This document shows, one piece after another, positions 1 through 11,900 of a stretch of DNA of 64,000 bases (its first letter is position 1; every line of letters begins with the position of its first letter). Both the position numbers and the translations under genes were made by a program. Under the pieces are notes generated by a model. It saw nothing but the letters and a program-made list of their open reading frames with translations. It searched no databases and had not been told where the DNA came from. This DNA is from Lepturacanthus savala. Taxonomy: Eukaryota; Chordata; Actinopteri; Scombriformes; Trichiuridae. The stretch lies in contig CM060463.1 in assembly GCA_030544235.1 (NCBI GenBank), positions 1,444,925-1,508,924 of the forward strand. The letters run 5' to 3'.

Positions 1-118
1 ACAAACAGACATTTATAAACAGTCAGTCAGAAACAGTCAGTTTCCAGTTTCCACCTGAGAATCTTTAACCTCATTAATCAACATCATCACCAACACACTC
101 ACTAATAAACTACATCTA

Positions 119-190
<72 letters not shown>

Positions 191-2235
191 TGTTAAATTA
201 AATGAAGCATGAATGAAGCATCATATTATTCTCGTTTACTAACGAGTTGACGTCTGTAACCAAGACAATGGATCAATTAAAAATAATTAACACTTGACGA
301 TTCATCCAAAGTCAGAAACCAACAAAAACACTGAAAAGTTCCTTTTTATATTTGATCGGAGCTGAAGTTCATTCCTTCACTGGTCCAGATGAGTCAAATG
401 AGCAGGAATCTTTCAACATTAGTCACTTTTTTGCCAAAACCCTTTTGTTTTATTACTAAACTTCCACCGAAACCCAACAGGGAAACACGTAGAGAGGAAT
501 TTAATGCTAGAAATATGTCATAGGAGCCTCAGATCCACTTAGAATGGACCGAATAACTGGAAACAGATGATTTTATTCTCCATCACAAACACGTCTGAGT
601 CTAGTCTTTAAACTTCTTGATTCTTTAAATATTCTATTTCCTTTAATTACTTAATATTTTAATGGGTCAGTGACACATAATGGTTGACAAGTGAGAAATG
701 GTACAGTTTTAAAGGCATTTATCAGGTCTTTTAATGTCATTTGTACCATTTTATTTTAGAAATAAATCACATTTTTCAAAGGAAATGGAAAAAGAATGAG
801 GCATTTTAAATATTTAATCCACCAACATAAAATTAATTATAGAAAGTGTTTTTAAAAGAATTAAACTATCTGGTACTAAATCTTTAGGATTACACCATTT
901 TAATTTTTATTCTTGATTATTTTAATGACCTGTTTTTAATTAATTTTTTTGGTTTTATTTAATTTAAAAAATGTTTTTAATCTTATTTAATTTTAATTAA
1001 CTAAATTTTCCCCCTTTTAATCAACTGTTTTTAATTTTGTTTTGGTTTTAATTAAATTTTTTTATTTTTAATCTAATTTAATTTTAATTGACCTAATTTT
1101 TTCCATTTTAATCACCTGTTTTTAATGTTATTTGGTTTTAATTTAATTTTTAATCTTATTTAATTTTAATTGACTCAATTTTTCCCCTTGTAATCACCTG
1201 TTTTTAATGTTTTTTGGTTTTAATAATTTCATTTTTTAAATATTTATCTCATTTAATTTTAATTAACCAATTTTTTTCCATTTTAATCACCTGTTTTAAA
1301 TTTTCTTTTTTTAGTTTTAATTTAATTTTGAATCTTATTTAATTTTAATTAACTCAATTTTCCCCTTTTAATCAACTGTTTTTAATTTTGGTTTGGTTTT
1401 AATTAATTTCTTTTAATTTTTAAACTCATTTAATTTTAATTAACCTAATTTTTTAATCACATTTTAATCACCTGTTTTTAATGTTTTTTGGTTTTAATTT
1501 AATTTTTAATCTTATTTAATTTTAATTAACTCAATTTTCCCCAACGGTTTTTAATTTTGTTTTAGTTTTAATTCATTTTTTAAAATTTTTTATCTCATTT
1601 AATTTTAATTACCTTAATTTTTCCCCTTTTAATCAACTGTTTTTAATTTTGTTTTGGCTTTAATTTAATTTTTAACCTTATTTAATTTTAATTAACCTAA
1701 TTTCGTCCATTTTAATCACCTGTTTTTAATGTTTTTCGGTTTTAATTTAACTTTTAACCTTATTTAATTTTAATTAACTTAATTTTTCCCCTTTTAATCA
1801 CCTGTTTTTAATTGTATCCTGATGCTTTTAATGTTTTATGTGAAGAACTTTGAATTATTATTTATCTTATTGTTGAAATGTACTAAACTAATAAACTGGA
1901 ATAATGTTTTATACACTTTTTGCCAAAATCTCATATGAAGTGTATTAAAAAAACATGTGATAAACTTAAATATAATATAAAAAGATGCAGAACTTTTACT
2001 ATAAATCTATGCAAAGTAAAAAAAACTCATTAATCCTATAATATAACATATTATAATAATGGTTAATGAGTACTTTTACTTTTTTAAAGTTTTATTTTCA
2101 GGACTTTTACTTGTTTAAGTACTTTCTGGTGACAGTTTTCCTACTTTTACTACAGTATAGGATCCGTTTGTTCCTCCACTGCTGTCACAGATGATTTATG
2201 GTTTAATTAATTAAAATATTAATGGTTTAATTTAC
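1..2235. other. Non-coding AT-rich stretch, intron 1 of the mtss1-like gene
   Basis: No exon is recognised here. It contains a (TA)n run at about 127-187, unremarkable AT-rich sequence to about 890, a minisatellite at 893-1812 (separate entry), and a tail at about 1795-1900 resembling the 3' part of a dispersed element that recurs at about 3460-3610. Because the mtss1-like exon at 2236-2307 is read leftward and ends in a splice donor, this stretch is most simply the start of that gene's first intron. Confidence 0.6.
893..1812. repeat. AT-rich minisatellite, unit about 88 bp, about 10 copies
   Basis: A core 'cacctgtttttaat' or close variant recurs at about 925, 1022, 1111, 1195, 1287, 1373, 1468, 1543, 1635, 1720 and 1799, with spacings of 75-97 bp. 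Each unit also holds 'ttatttaattttaattaac' and a 'ttttcccctttt' tract. The final unit merges with a dispersed sequence found again near 3460-3610, so the array probably expanded from one end of a mobile repeat. Confidence 0.8.
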
Positions 2236-2307
2236 CTTCATGTCGTTCATGATGAGCTGGAAGAGCCCTCCCAAGGCGCTGCATTCCTTCTCTATACCCG
2301 CATCCAT
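2236..2307 (-). CDS. mtss1: First coding exon of an MTSS1-type I-BAR (missing-in-metastasis) protein
   Basis: Read on the minus strand, ATG at 2305-2307 opens 24 codons ending in a consensus donor (AAG|gtaaat). The peptide contains IEKECSALGGLFQ and ends NDMK, which matches the N-terminus of the MTSS1/MTSS2 I-BAR domain as I know it. The residues EKECSALGG favour MTSS1 over MTSS2. These proteins bind phosphoinositide-rich membrane and actin through the I-BAR domain and shape protrusions. The next exon should begin with the codons for GSYP and lies beyond the left edge of the window. Upstream (to the right) lies a CpG-rich block suited to a promoter. The family call rests on 24 residues but is quite specific; which paralogue it is remains uncertain. 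Confidence 0.82.
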
Positions 2308-2920
2308 TTTTCCACAGGCTCGGAAAAAACTTTACCTCCCCGAAAAAAAAGGAAAAAAAGGAGAAAAAAAAAGCCAAGTTTTGAAATACTCCAGCAGAAG
2401 AATCAATAGACGCCTCTTTTTATGTTTTATTATTTATAACAGCGAGTTAAAACACCCGCCGGAGGCGTAAAAGTCCAAGTTAAAAAGGCTCCAGTCAGCC
2501 GATGCTCCCCGCCGGCCAGCTCGAAAAACGCCCGAAAAAACACCACATGATGCCGGGGTGCCGGAGCAGGGGAGTCCGCTGAATGTCCCGGAGGTGGAAG
2601 AGGAGCTAGCCGCGGCTAAGCTAACTCCGCTAGCAACCTGTGACTGTGTGTGCGCGTGTTAACGTGTGTGTGTGTGTGTGTTTATGTGTGCGTGCGTTAA
2701 TCGCTGCGGTTCTTATTTGCGGGGTCCAGTTGCGGGTTTTTAAAACGAGTTGTTACCGAGTGATATATTTATTTTTCCGTTGTTTTAACGCAGCCGTTTT
2801 TTTTCTTCTCCGGTGAGTCCCGAATCTAAAGTGAACGAGAGCGTCTCGCGACCAGCGTCAAGGTAACGCGAGCGGGAAAAACACACATCCGGTGAGGAGT
2901 TTCAAAATAAGAGCCTTCGA
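2308..2920 (-). promoter_or_regulatory. CpG-rich promoter and 5'UTR of the mtss1-like gene
   Basis: From about 2440 to 2900 the sequence switches from AT-rich to CpG-dense (for example ccgccggaggcg, gcgagcggg, ctccccgccggcc), directly upstream of the minus-strand ATG. A short (GT)n lies at about 2664-2682. No TATA box is evident, as expected for a CpG-island promoter. The transcription start cannot be fixed from sequence alone. Confidence 0.6.
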
Positions 2921-2929
2921 TTCATTTAG

Positions 2930-3268
2930 AGCCTGGATGGGGGGAAAGTGGGGGTAATTTTTATATATTACTTTTATATATTAGTTTTATATTTTAGTTT
3001 TTTGTCCTGGTTGTTTTTATTAGTTTATTTGTTTTTATTTTTTTTCTATTTTGTGTTTTTTAATTTTCTTATTGTATATAATTTATATATATATATATAT
3101 TTTATTATTTTTTTATTTTTTTTAAATATATTTTTTATTTTATAATTAAAATTGACATAATAGTATAATATAGTATAATATATACATAACTGTTTTAGTT
3201 CATATTTAATATTATTGTATTATTATATTATTGTTATATGTTTTATACATGTGAAGCACTTGCAAATT

Positions 3269-3314
<46 letters not shown>

Positions 3315-4390
3315 GTATATATTTAATTTATTTTAATTATTTGTTGTATTTCTGTGATTTTATTCCATATAGCCTATATAACATTTTTGTATTATATATA
3401 TTTAAAATGTATATATATATATGATTTCATAATTATTTTCCCCTGCACTGTCACTATGTTATTGTTTTTCATTTTAATTCCTTGATTTTTAATTTGTTCT
3501 ATTTTTAATTAATTTAAATTTGTTCCCCTTTTAATCATCTATTTCTATTTGTATTTGATGCTTTTAATGTTTTATGTAAAGTTGATGAAATGTACTATAC
3601 AAACATATTTGCCTTGTTTGGTTTCAGACATTTGTGAATTTATAACAATACATTTTATATTATTGGGCCCCAGGAAGAATATTTATAGAGGAGGAATAAA
3701 CACACATGACTCATTGGATCTGAATTAAAGGAAAAATGGGGGAGGGGTTTAAAATGTTTGATGATTGATCACTATGTTAATTAATTAATGATGTTTTTTT
3801 TTAGTAAAAGTAACTGTAAATAAAAACCAAACATTTGATTGTAAAACAGATCAATTCATTAATAACTGACAGTGGTGGAAAGTGATAACTGATATTTATC
3901 TGTTTTATAAAGACTTCAATTTGATTCAAAACAATTTATTTGTCAATTAAAAGGCAAAAACAATAAAAGACAAACAGCACATCAAACATAAACTGTACAT
4001 TTAATCTGTTAAATTCTAATTAAACTGCACATTCACTGTTAAAAAAACATGTTTCATTATTTTTAGTAAAGACTTCTATAGTAATCTTTATCTAAATATA
4101 AAAATAAAACATATTATTATTATTATATGTTATTAATATAAATTATATTTAATTGATGAAACATTTAATTTACTTTTCACATGTTATTTTACATCAGTAC
4201 ATTCACATTATATTTTATTATTACAGAATATTGTCATTTTATTAACATTTTCATATATTTTGTACAGTAAAAGAAAAATATAAAATGATTTTTTTTTTAC
4301 AGTTTTCTGTATATTATCTAATAAATCTACAGATGAATGATGTTCTGCTGTATTTTTTAAAAATATATCTATTAAAACAAAAAAACTCCG
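2930..4390. other. Gene-free AT-rich stretch
   Basis: T-rich and TA-rich sequence with short (TA)n runs at about 3085-3100 and 3272-3309, plus one copy (about 3460-3610) of the dispersed unit that also ends the minisatellite at 893-1812. The open frame at 2948-3145 is poly-T-derived (Phe/Leu/Tyr only) and is not a gene. Confidence 0.6.
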
Positions 4391-4570
4391 AGGCTTTTAT
4401 TGTGAAGGCCTGCGGGTTTCCGGTCTGGGCTGAGTGACGTTGACTTGACGCTGCTGCGTGTCGCTGCCTGTGGTCTGGTGGACGTTTGTTGTGTGGTGAG
4501 GACGCGGCGGCCCGGGGGGGCGGGGCTTCAGACAGAAACCCGGTAAATTACTGCGATTTTACCGAAAAAC
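4390..4570. promoter_or_regulatory. Isolated GC-rich island
   Basis: A roughly 170-bp CpG-rich block (gacgctgctgcgtgtcgctg, gacgcggcggcccgggg) sits in AT-rich sequence, about 2.1 kb from the mtss1-like exon. It contains TGACGT at about 4435-4440. It could be an alternative promoter or non-coding first exon of mtss1, or a separate regulatory island. No convincing coding exon is visible. Confidence 0.35.
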
Positions 4571-4679
4571 AGGTGATTTTAATAAAAACCCAACGGTGGA
4601 ATGAGGACAGTTATAAATATTCACATCTAAAAAGAGGGAATCTGACAATTTATGCGTGTTTATCACTTATCTAATAATT

Positions 4680-5430
4680 TTCTATATATATATAAAAGCA
4701 GATTTAAGCAGAAGTTAAACAAAAGTGCCATTTTTTTTACCAATTAAAAGAGAATAATTCAATTAACAATTGATTAAATAAGTACAATTTAGAGAAGAAG
4801 GTATGAATCATTAAATTCTTAATGAATAATCTACAGGTTTAATAAATTAGATATGAGCCTTGAGTCCAAACTTAAAACAATCCTCAATGAAATAGTTTTT
4901 TCTTGCTGTAATTTTCCCTCTTATTATTGTTTATTAATATTTTAATAACAAAAAGACTGAAAATCTTGAGTAAAATGAAACCAAATGACTGAAAATGTGA
5001 CTTTAACTAAGGATAATGTTCATTTAAGTGACTAAATTAAAAGAAAATGAAATGAACATGAGTTCCTTCTGTACTAAATACAGTTTAAAAGATGATTTTA
5101 TCATCCAAAGTAATCAAATCAAGTAGAAATCTCTTAACATTCCCTCTATTTGTGTCTATAGCTCAACTACAGCTCAACATGGAAACACAAAGAATGAATT
5201 TAATGCTATAAAAGTGTCTAATATCCATGATATATATTCATATAAGCTCCACATCTACTTTTAAATGCTTTTTTGTGTGTGTACTTCCATCACCAACATC
5301 CATCACTTACATTAAAGCAGATTTAAAGGGAAAATTAGTGAAATTGTCCTTTAATTCATGTTTGGTGCCTTTATATTCTGTTTTTATGTGTAAAAAACAC
5401 AATATCATGGATGTAAAACATCATATCTAC
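4680..5430. other. Gene-free AT-rich stretch
   Basis: No exon, RNA or recognisable repeat is apparent. Sequence is plain AT-rich up to the (GT)n array. Confidence 0.5.
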
Positions 5431-5432
5431 TT

Positions 5433-5434
<2 letters not shown>

Positions 5435-5525
<91 letters not shown>

Positions 5526-5612
5526 ACGGATTCGCCTGGCAACAAGCTGAGTCACAGCACCAGCAGCCATCCTTACCAGACCCGTTACCTCGGCAACCGG
5601 CATGCCACAGCG

Positions 5613-5640
<28 letters not shown>
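5435..5640. repeat. Two (GT)n microsatellites
   Basis: Uninterrupted GT from about 5435 to 5523 and again from about 5612 to 5640, separated by unique sequence holding RFX-type motifs. Cys-Val open frames over this region are artefacts of the repeat. Confidence 0.95.
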
Positions 5641-5643
<3 letters not shown>

Positions 5644-5696
5644 GCTGAATCACAGGACCACTACCAACCAAACACTGGACCGGTTGCCATGGAGAC
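5533..5696. promoter_or_regulatory. Cluster of RFX X-box motifs
   Basis: A full match to the RFX X-box consensus GTNRCC-N(0-3)-RGYAAC lies at 5584-5597 (GTTACC-TC-GGCAAC). A near match lies at 5683-5696 (GTTGCC-AT-GGAGAC) and a half site (GCCTGGCAAC) at 5534-5543. Three sites within 165 bp is more than I would expect by chance. RFX factors drive cilia genes and, as RFX5, MHC class II genes. Binding here is inference. Confidence 0.45.
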
Positions 5697-5709
5697 CAAA
5701 GCATCACTG

Positions 5710-6430
5710 CTCATTCAGAAAAACATAACGTTGTATGTGTAGATACAGTTTGATATGATGGAGTCTCTGAATATTAAAATATTCTGTTTTATCTATTTTT
5801 AAACGGGGGTGTGTTTATTATTAATTTAATAACGTATAGATGGAAAATGTAAATTATTTACTGCAGTTAAAGTGTTTTATTTTGTGTTTTTTCTGCCCAT
5901 TTATATGTGTCTGTGCATATAAATGAGTCAGAATCTTCTTCTGCTTAAAAAAAACTTTATTTAACACAAGAATGTCTCAATGATTTTTAAAAACCCCTCA
6001 AATACAGTCGGTAGAATATTAAAAAACATGTGTAAACATATAAAAACGTGTAGAATAAATGGTTTATTACACATTAATTATATTAAAACATGTTAAAGTA
6101 CAAGTAAATGTCCCACTTATATCTGATTAAAGCTACTTTATAGTCAGTTATGAATCATTTATTAACTGTTTTTGAATCAGTGTCTTAATTATCTTTACTA
6201 AATTGTTTATTAAATAGTTTTAATGTGATAAGAAGAAGTTTAATGAGTCAATAAATTCAGCCTGAACCAGAAAACGTCACAGAAATACAGATGATTTTTT
6301 ATTAGAATTAAAAAAGTTAATTAAATCTCAAACTAATTCACATTCAGGTGTTTTTTATCTATTAAAACATGAACATTGACTTTAATGAACAGCTCAGAGT
6401 TTTTACTATGAGAACAGTGACACCTGCTGG
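5710..6430. other. Gene-free stretch
   Basis: AT-rich, with no exon seen. At about 6365-6450 lies one copy of a short dispersed repeat (core 'gagaacagtgacacctgctg') that recurs inverted at about 7440-7590 and at the inner edges of both palindrome arms (about 24285-24420 and 25905-26040). Confidence 0.5.
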
Positions 6431-6449
6431 TCAGAGACACACACTACAA

Positions 6450-6570
<121 letters not shown>

Positions 6571-6928
6571 AAATTCAACTTTAAATCTGACAATTTAAAC
6601 ATGAAATGCTGTTTTGTTTTCTATGTAGAAATGAAAAATTTGGTTTAAATATGTTTGATTATAAGAAATTCTCAGTGTTTTATAAATACCGTCTGTCAAA
6701 CTGCCTGTTTTCAGAAACTGAGCCTTAAAACAGTCATCAGGACGTCTGTGAAGTTGTGATGTCACAACTATACAGTCACCACACACCCTGGTTTTAAAGT
6801 AATTTAAATCAGCCAATCAGAAGAGAGGCTTTAATATTAATGAGACACACAAACTATAATGTTGTTTTCTTTGATAAAAGAAAATATGTGTGCATGTAGT
6901 CATATCAAGTACCTGCATGTATGATCCT

Positions 6929-6929
<1 letters not shown>

Positions 6930-7020
<91 letters not shown>
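6930..7020. repeat. (CA)n microsatellite
   Basis: About 90 bp of uninterrupted CA. Thr-His and Cys-Val frames over it are artefacts. Confidence 0.95.
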
Positions 7021-7023
<3 letters not shown>

Positions 7024-7564
7024 CACTGACTATTTCTGGATTAAAACGTTTGATTCTCTCCTCTCTGTCCTGGGTTTTATTTGAAGATGTGATGTCACAA
7101 AAACACAGATTTTGTAGTTTTCTTGGTGCAGTTTTCCATCTTCTATAGAAAACTCTGGTAATTTTGTGTCCATTTAAATAATACTAATGAAAATATCCTT
7201 TGATTTAAATGATTTTAAATGGGGGTGAGTGGTGACTGTGTAGTTGTGACATCACAACTTCACAGAGACTTATGATCAGACATATTGAAATCTACAGAAC
7301 ACTTCATTTAAAACAGCTTTTCATGTTTAAATTTGGTATTTTTGTTATATTTCTGACGTGTAAATAGCTTTTTTGGAGCTCTCCTTAATGCATGAGTGTT
7401 ATGTGTGATGTATTATTATTATTATAAGAGAAGAGAACATCAGTTAAAAGTGTTGTTGGTGTAGTTGGTGTCTCTGAACAGCAGGTGTCACTGTTCTCCA
7501 TAAAAACACACCTGGAACTCTGAGCTGTTCTGGTTGAGCTGAAAGTTCAGTGTTTAGCAGGTTT

Positions 7565-8160
7565 CATCATTGTTTTAATAGATTCAATTCAATTCAAGTT
7601 GTATCACTGGTGCTTCATAAAATTCACTCCAAATAAAGTCAGTCAATGATACAGATGAATTAGTGACTCAGAAAAACTCCAAAACCCAGTGAGAAAGAAG
7701 AAACCTGGGGGAGAACCACAGTGAAGGAGAGATCCACTCCCATGGACAGACAGGCTATAGATGGACCAGGACTGACAGACTGGATTAGTCTGTAAAGATG
7801 TTTCAGTCTGTAGAGATGCTGTAGGGTGGGTCCAACCAGGCAGGTGAAGGAGTAGGTTCATCAGGGGCCTCCATGAGTCGCATCAGGAGTCGTCATCATT
7901 GAACTGAAACAGTAGCAGGGAGAAGGACATGAATAGTGATGAAAAGACCAAGTATAAAAGGGCAGCTTAGACTGAACTGTGGGTTACGTCTACCTCTAGC
8001 TACCCTGACCATAGGCCTTTTGGAGCAGGAATGTTTTCAGTCTAACCTTAAATGCACAGACTGTGTCGGCCTTAATGATGTCATCATTTCCTTATAGCCA
8101 TAAAAATATGGATGGTGTCATATAGATGTCATTCTTCACAGATGGCAGATTCTAGTGGTG
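7565..8160. repeat. Degenerate dispersed teleost repeat
   Basis: It begins 'attcaattcaattcaag', contains 'gaagaaacctgggggagaacc' at about 7695-7720, and ends in a block (about 7975-8160, with 'ttggagcaggaatgttttca') that recurs at about 15935-16140, upstream of gene B. The layout resembles a very common teleost interspersed repeat. I do not assign a class. Confidence 0.55.
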
Positions 8161-8179
8161 AATAAAGTTATTATTTCTA

Positions 8180-8735
8180 TTTTGTCCCTTACAATCTCTT
8201 ATCCCAGCATTGGAAACAGATATTGGCCAAATTTATTTCCAGCTCCCCTTATTTTATCCTCATATTAGTGGTATTTTATTACAGGGACTGTGTGTGCATG
8301 ACTTCCCCAACAGGTTGGGGAGGTCCCTATTAGAACAGTAACGTCAGAAACACACAGAAAATAATTCAAATTTAGAAATTTTAATGTTTCAAATCATTTT
8401 TTATCATCTACAACCTAAGAGTGTTTTTTTGAAGTTGAAACTATGTCTGTATCTCATTTAGAAACAGTGGTCCCCACAGTGTAGTTGTTGAATGGGGGAC
8501 CTCACGGTATTAGATAAACAAGTGTATGTGTGTGTGTGTTTCATGCTCTGCAAACTGGAAATAAACCGCCTTACGTTTGTAGAAAAAGTTCATGAATATG
8601 ACAGTCAGCAGCATCCCTGATAAACCAATGGTCATGACTACGAGACGAATGACACCTGCAACACAAACAGTGAACATGTTGTGATTCAAAGCTGCCTGTG
8701 ACAACACTTTTATTAAAAGTAAGCAGTAATCATAT
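8180..8735 (-). repeat. B-type transmembrane-exon cassette, antisense copy upstream of gene A
   Basis: On the minus strand 8575-8655 is an 81-bp exon (acceptor cag|gtgtcatt, donor aaac|gtaag) encoding a membrane segment starting GVIRLVVMTIGLSGM. It is followed by the conserved intron tail with 'gtccccacagtg' and 'aggggagctggaaataaat'. The exon keeps both splice sites, but no Ig exons precede it on this strand, so it is an orphan copy of the exon used by genes B and B'. It lies head to head with the promoter of gene A. Confidence 0.8.
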
Positions 8736-8794
8736 CATCTCCAACGAGCCTATTCTTAAGGGTTTGTGGTCGCGTTTCACTGAGAGCTGATGCT

Positions 8795-8900
8795 CTAAAC
8801 ATGCAAATTGTAGACTTGTAGATTTCTTGTCATTTAACTTCCTCTTATCTGTGGTGAAATGACGTTTTATATATATATATATAGACAGAGGAAGGGGTGT
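8795..8900 (+). promoter_or_regulatory. Gene A core promoter: octamer, PU.1/ETS box, TATA-like run
   Basis: A perfect octamer ATGCAAAT at 8801-8808 (Oct-1/Oct-2 site of immunoglobulin promoters) is followed by ACTTCCTC at 8837-8844 (PU.1/ETS box on the minus strand), a TATA-rich run at about 8866-8882, and 'agacagaggaagggg' where transcription probably begins. The same order occurs upstream of genes B and B', which supports function in white blood cells. Factor binding is inference. Confidence 0.55.
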
Positions 8901-8994
8901 ATTAACAAGAGTGATCTGAGGAAGAAGAAGCAGACACAGATGAAGCAACAAAACAGCAACTGGCAGCAGAATGAGAACTGGAAACAAGACAAAC

Positions 8995-11900
8995 ATGATG
9001 AAGATCTGTCTTCTACTCATCCTCTCACTGATGACAGGTAAAACCATTTCTGCTACCAGACGACTGCTTTTAGAAACGGTAACACGTTACGATAAGGGAC
9101 AGAAACGTTTGTGTTGTTACTAGAGAACGAATGAGGAACTAACTGCGGAAACATGAATTAACGATGAATTTATGATAATTTTATAGAATATAGAGGCTCT
9201 ACAATGCATTTTACTCACTGGGATTGAAACATGAAAACCTGAGCTAACTTCATCTAGAAACTGAGATTTTAATCAATTTAAATTTTTGATTATAAGAAGG
9301 TAGGAGAGATAAAATGACCTGTTGTTTCTAGATCAGACAGAAGCTTTAAGAGGAGATGAAAAAGTATATTGAGATTATTTTTGTCGCTAAAACCACAACT
9401 ATCACAAAATCTTGTTTAGTGACATCACAACTTCAAATTAAACCGAAGAAAAGTGAAATGTATGGAACCTGTCAAGGATCCTCATCACCTTATTTTGTTA
9501 TAGTGCTGATGTAAAAAGGAAAATAGTAGTGTTTTTAATTCTTTAAAAGTTTCCTGTCTCTGTAATTCAGTCTCAGCTCATGTTAAGGAATTAAGTAACA
9601 GCACAGTTTCAAAGAAGCAGGAGTTTAACATGATGATAACATGATGTGTGTTAAAATAAAAAAAATAATCATAATGAATACAAACAGGAATTAGTTTGGT
9701 CTAATAATAAACCCTGAAAGTCTCAATAATATCCAAACAGTGTATGTTCATATAAAAGAGTTCATTCAGATTAGACACGATGGAAACTTTTCTCTTTGTC
9801 TCATCAACAGGTTGTGAGGTCTTGTCTGATGTGGTGGGATGTTCAGATGGATGGGTTGAATTCACCTGCAAATACCCAAAACTAAACAGAGATTATCAAT
9901 ATGTTGAGTTATTTAAGGAAGACAGAGGATCAATCATGATTAGCACTAAAAGGGATTCATGGGAAAGACAGGGCCAGGTTTCCCTGTACCATGATACAAT
10001 AAATAAAAATCTCAGGGTGGCCATCAGAGATCTTTATGTTGAGGATTTTATTAAATATCAGTGTAGATTTAAACAAGGACCTGACTCATCCCCTGAAATC
10101 AAGGAACTGGGACTGTTCAATGGTAAGAGATGCTGCATCTGTATCTGAGACAGAAAGAAGTTTAACAAATCATCACTAAGTAAAACAAACAGAAATGTAA
10201 GAACACAACACACAGGCTTCAGGTGCTGAGAGACATTTCAGAAATGTGTTTTGGTTTTACATTTTACAGAACATCAGTCTGATAAATACATGAAACGTGT
10301 GTGAAAGTCTGCAGCTTTTTGATTTAGAAAAGTGAAATGCATTAATATGGAAGCAGCTCAGTCTTCTGCAGTTCTAAGAACGAGTCATTTACATGGTTTA
10401 ATGTTCTCTGTGAAAACAGAAGTTGTGGTTTTTCACTGCAACTTGTTATGAAGCAAACATGACACGTCAGAAAGGCAGATGTAATGAATGCATTAATGTA
10501 CATGACCCTCCCTTTATTGCACAGTATGAGCCTGATGATACATTTACATCATGTGTTAGTGTTTGGTTTGGCATGTTGTTTGTTATTTTTGTCCTTACAG
10601 AGAGAGGTTTCTGCCAGAATTCATTGACTGAAACTGCCTACAGAACATCTGGAACCACCATCACATGTGATTACCCAAACAGATTCAATTCCACAGTCAT
10701 GTTTTTCTGTAAAGACAACAACGTAACCTGTGAAGACATTTTATCAGCATCATCTGATCTAAAGTCAAACGGGACATTTACCCTCACAACCACCAGCACA
10801 GGCTTCAACGTGTCCATCAGTAATCTGAGTTCACAGCAGGCTGGAGTCTACCGATGTGGACTGAAAACATGTGGAGGTCACAGAACTTCACTCAGAAGAA
10901 TAGAGATTAAAGGTAAAGAGTAATAGAACTTGATCTCTCTTCTAAAGATCGGAGGCTTTTTTCCCCCTCACTCTCATTTTCTGGATAATAATATCATAAT
11001 AATTGTCTGACATTGTGTTTAGTAAAAAGTAACTCTCATAAAAATACTTAAACGTATCTGATTATAACATAAAGTGAAAGTTAAACTTAATTCTATGAAG
11101 TGAAATGACAAAAATATCTAAGAGCCAAAAAACATGTGCAAAAGTGCTCTTTAGGAGCTGAAAACTGTACTAAAGTGCCCTCTTCCATTTTCGCCTAGTC
11201 ACAGTTTAGATGTCGACACAAACCAAGAGAAAAATAATTCCCTCTCTCTAAATTAATAGTGATTGTATTTTATATTTTGTGACTGGTCCAATGTCTTTAA
11301 TAAGAATGTGTCACTGCTTTCAGTCACAACTTCAATGCTCTTTTATTTTCAGCATCTTCATCGACTCCACTGACTGGTAAGAAAACCTTTTAGTTTACAC
11401 ATATGCATGAAAATCTTCAACTTAACCTGGACGGTTCTGGGTGGATTTTGTGTGTTAACTGTGGTTTTAAATAATAATGCAGCTCATCCTGTTATTGTGT
11501 GGTTTTGTCTTTCAGTAGTAGTCGTTATTACAGTCGTCTGTGTAGCTGTGCTGCTGCTGCTGCTAATTTTGGTTCTTGTCTGCAAACGTAAGAGTTTTTT
11601 TTTCTTTTTACCAGTTTGCACAACACACACATACACAGTGTTTTTACCACTGGAAGTAGCTGCAGTGATGATATGAATCAATGACTGTATAAACAAGGGA
11701 AACAAAACAATTATAAATCTAAAATCTAAAGAAACACAACATTGAAAATCATCACAGATAATTAGATACAAGAATATTCTGATAATAGCTGCTGCTAACA
11801 ATTGGATTTAATTTTTTTATTTACTTTTAAAGATTGTAAATTGGAATCTATGGGTTTGTGTTGTGATTCTTAAATATTTTGCAGTGAAAAAATGTAAAGA

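Noticed and set aside
8510..8707. Minus-strand membrane protein gene upstream of A
   Set aside because: Only the single B-type membrane exon is present; no signal or Ig exons precede it on that strand.
9780..9810. Possible alternative start METFLFVSST directly before D1 (also in B, A', B')
   Set aside because: It is the polypyrimidine tract and acceptor of the D1 exon; a proper signal-peptide exon lies upstream in every gene.
10423..10600. Open frame running from the D1-D2 intron into D2 of gene A (also 18332 in B), with a signal-like hydrophobic stretch just before D2
   Set aside because: The hydrophobic residues come from the T-rich splice acceptor tract. In A' and B' the same intron is frameshifted against D2, and the 'ccttacag' acceptor is conserved in A, A', B, B' and E.
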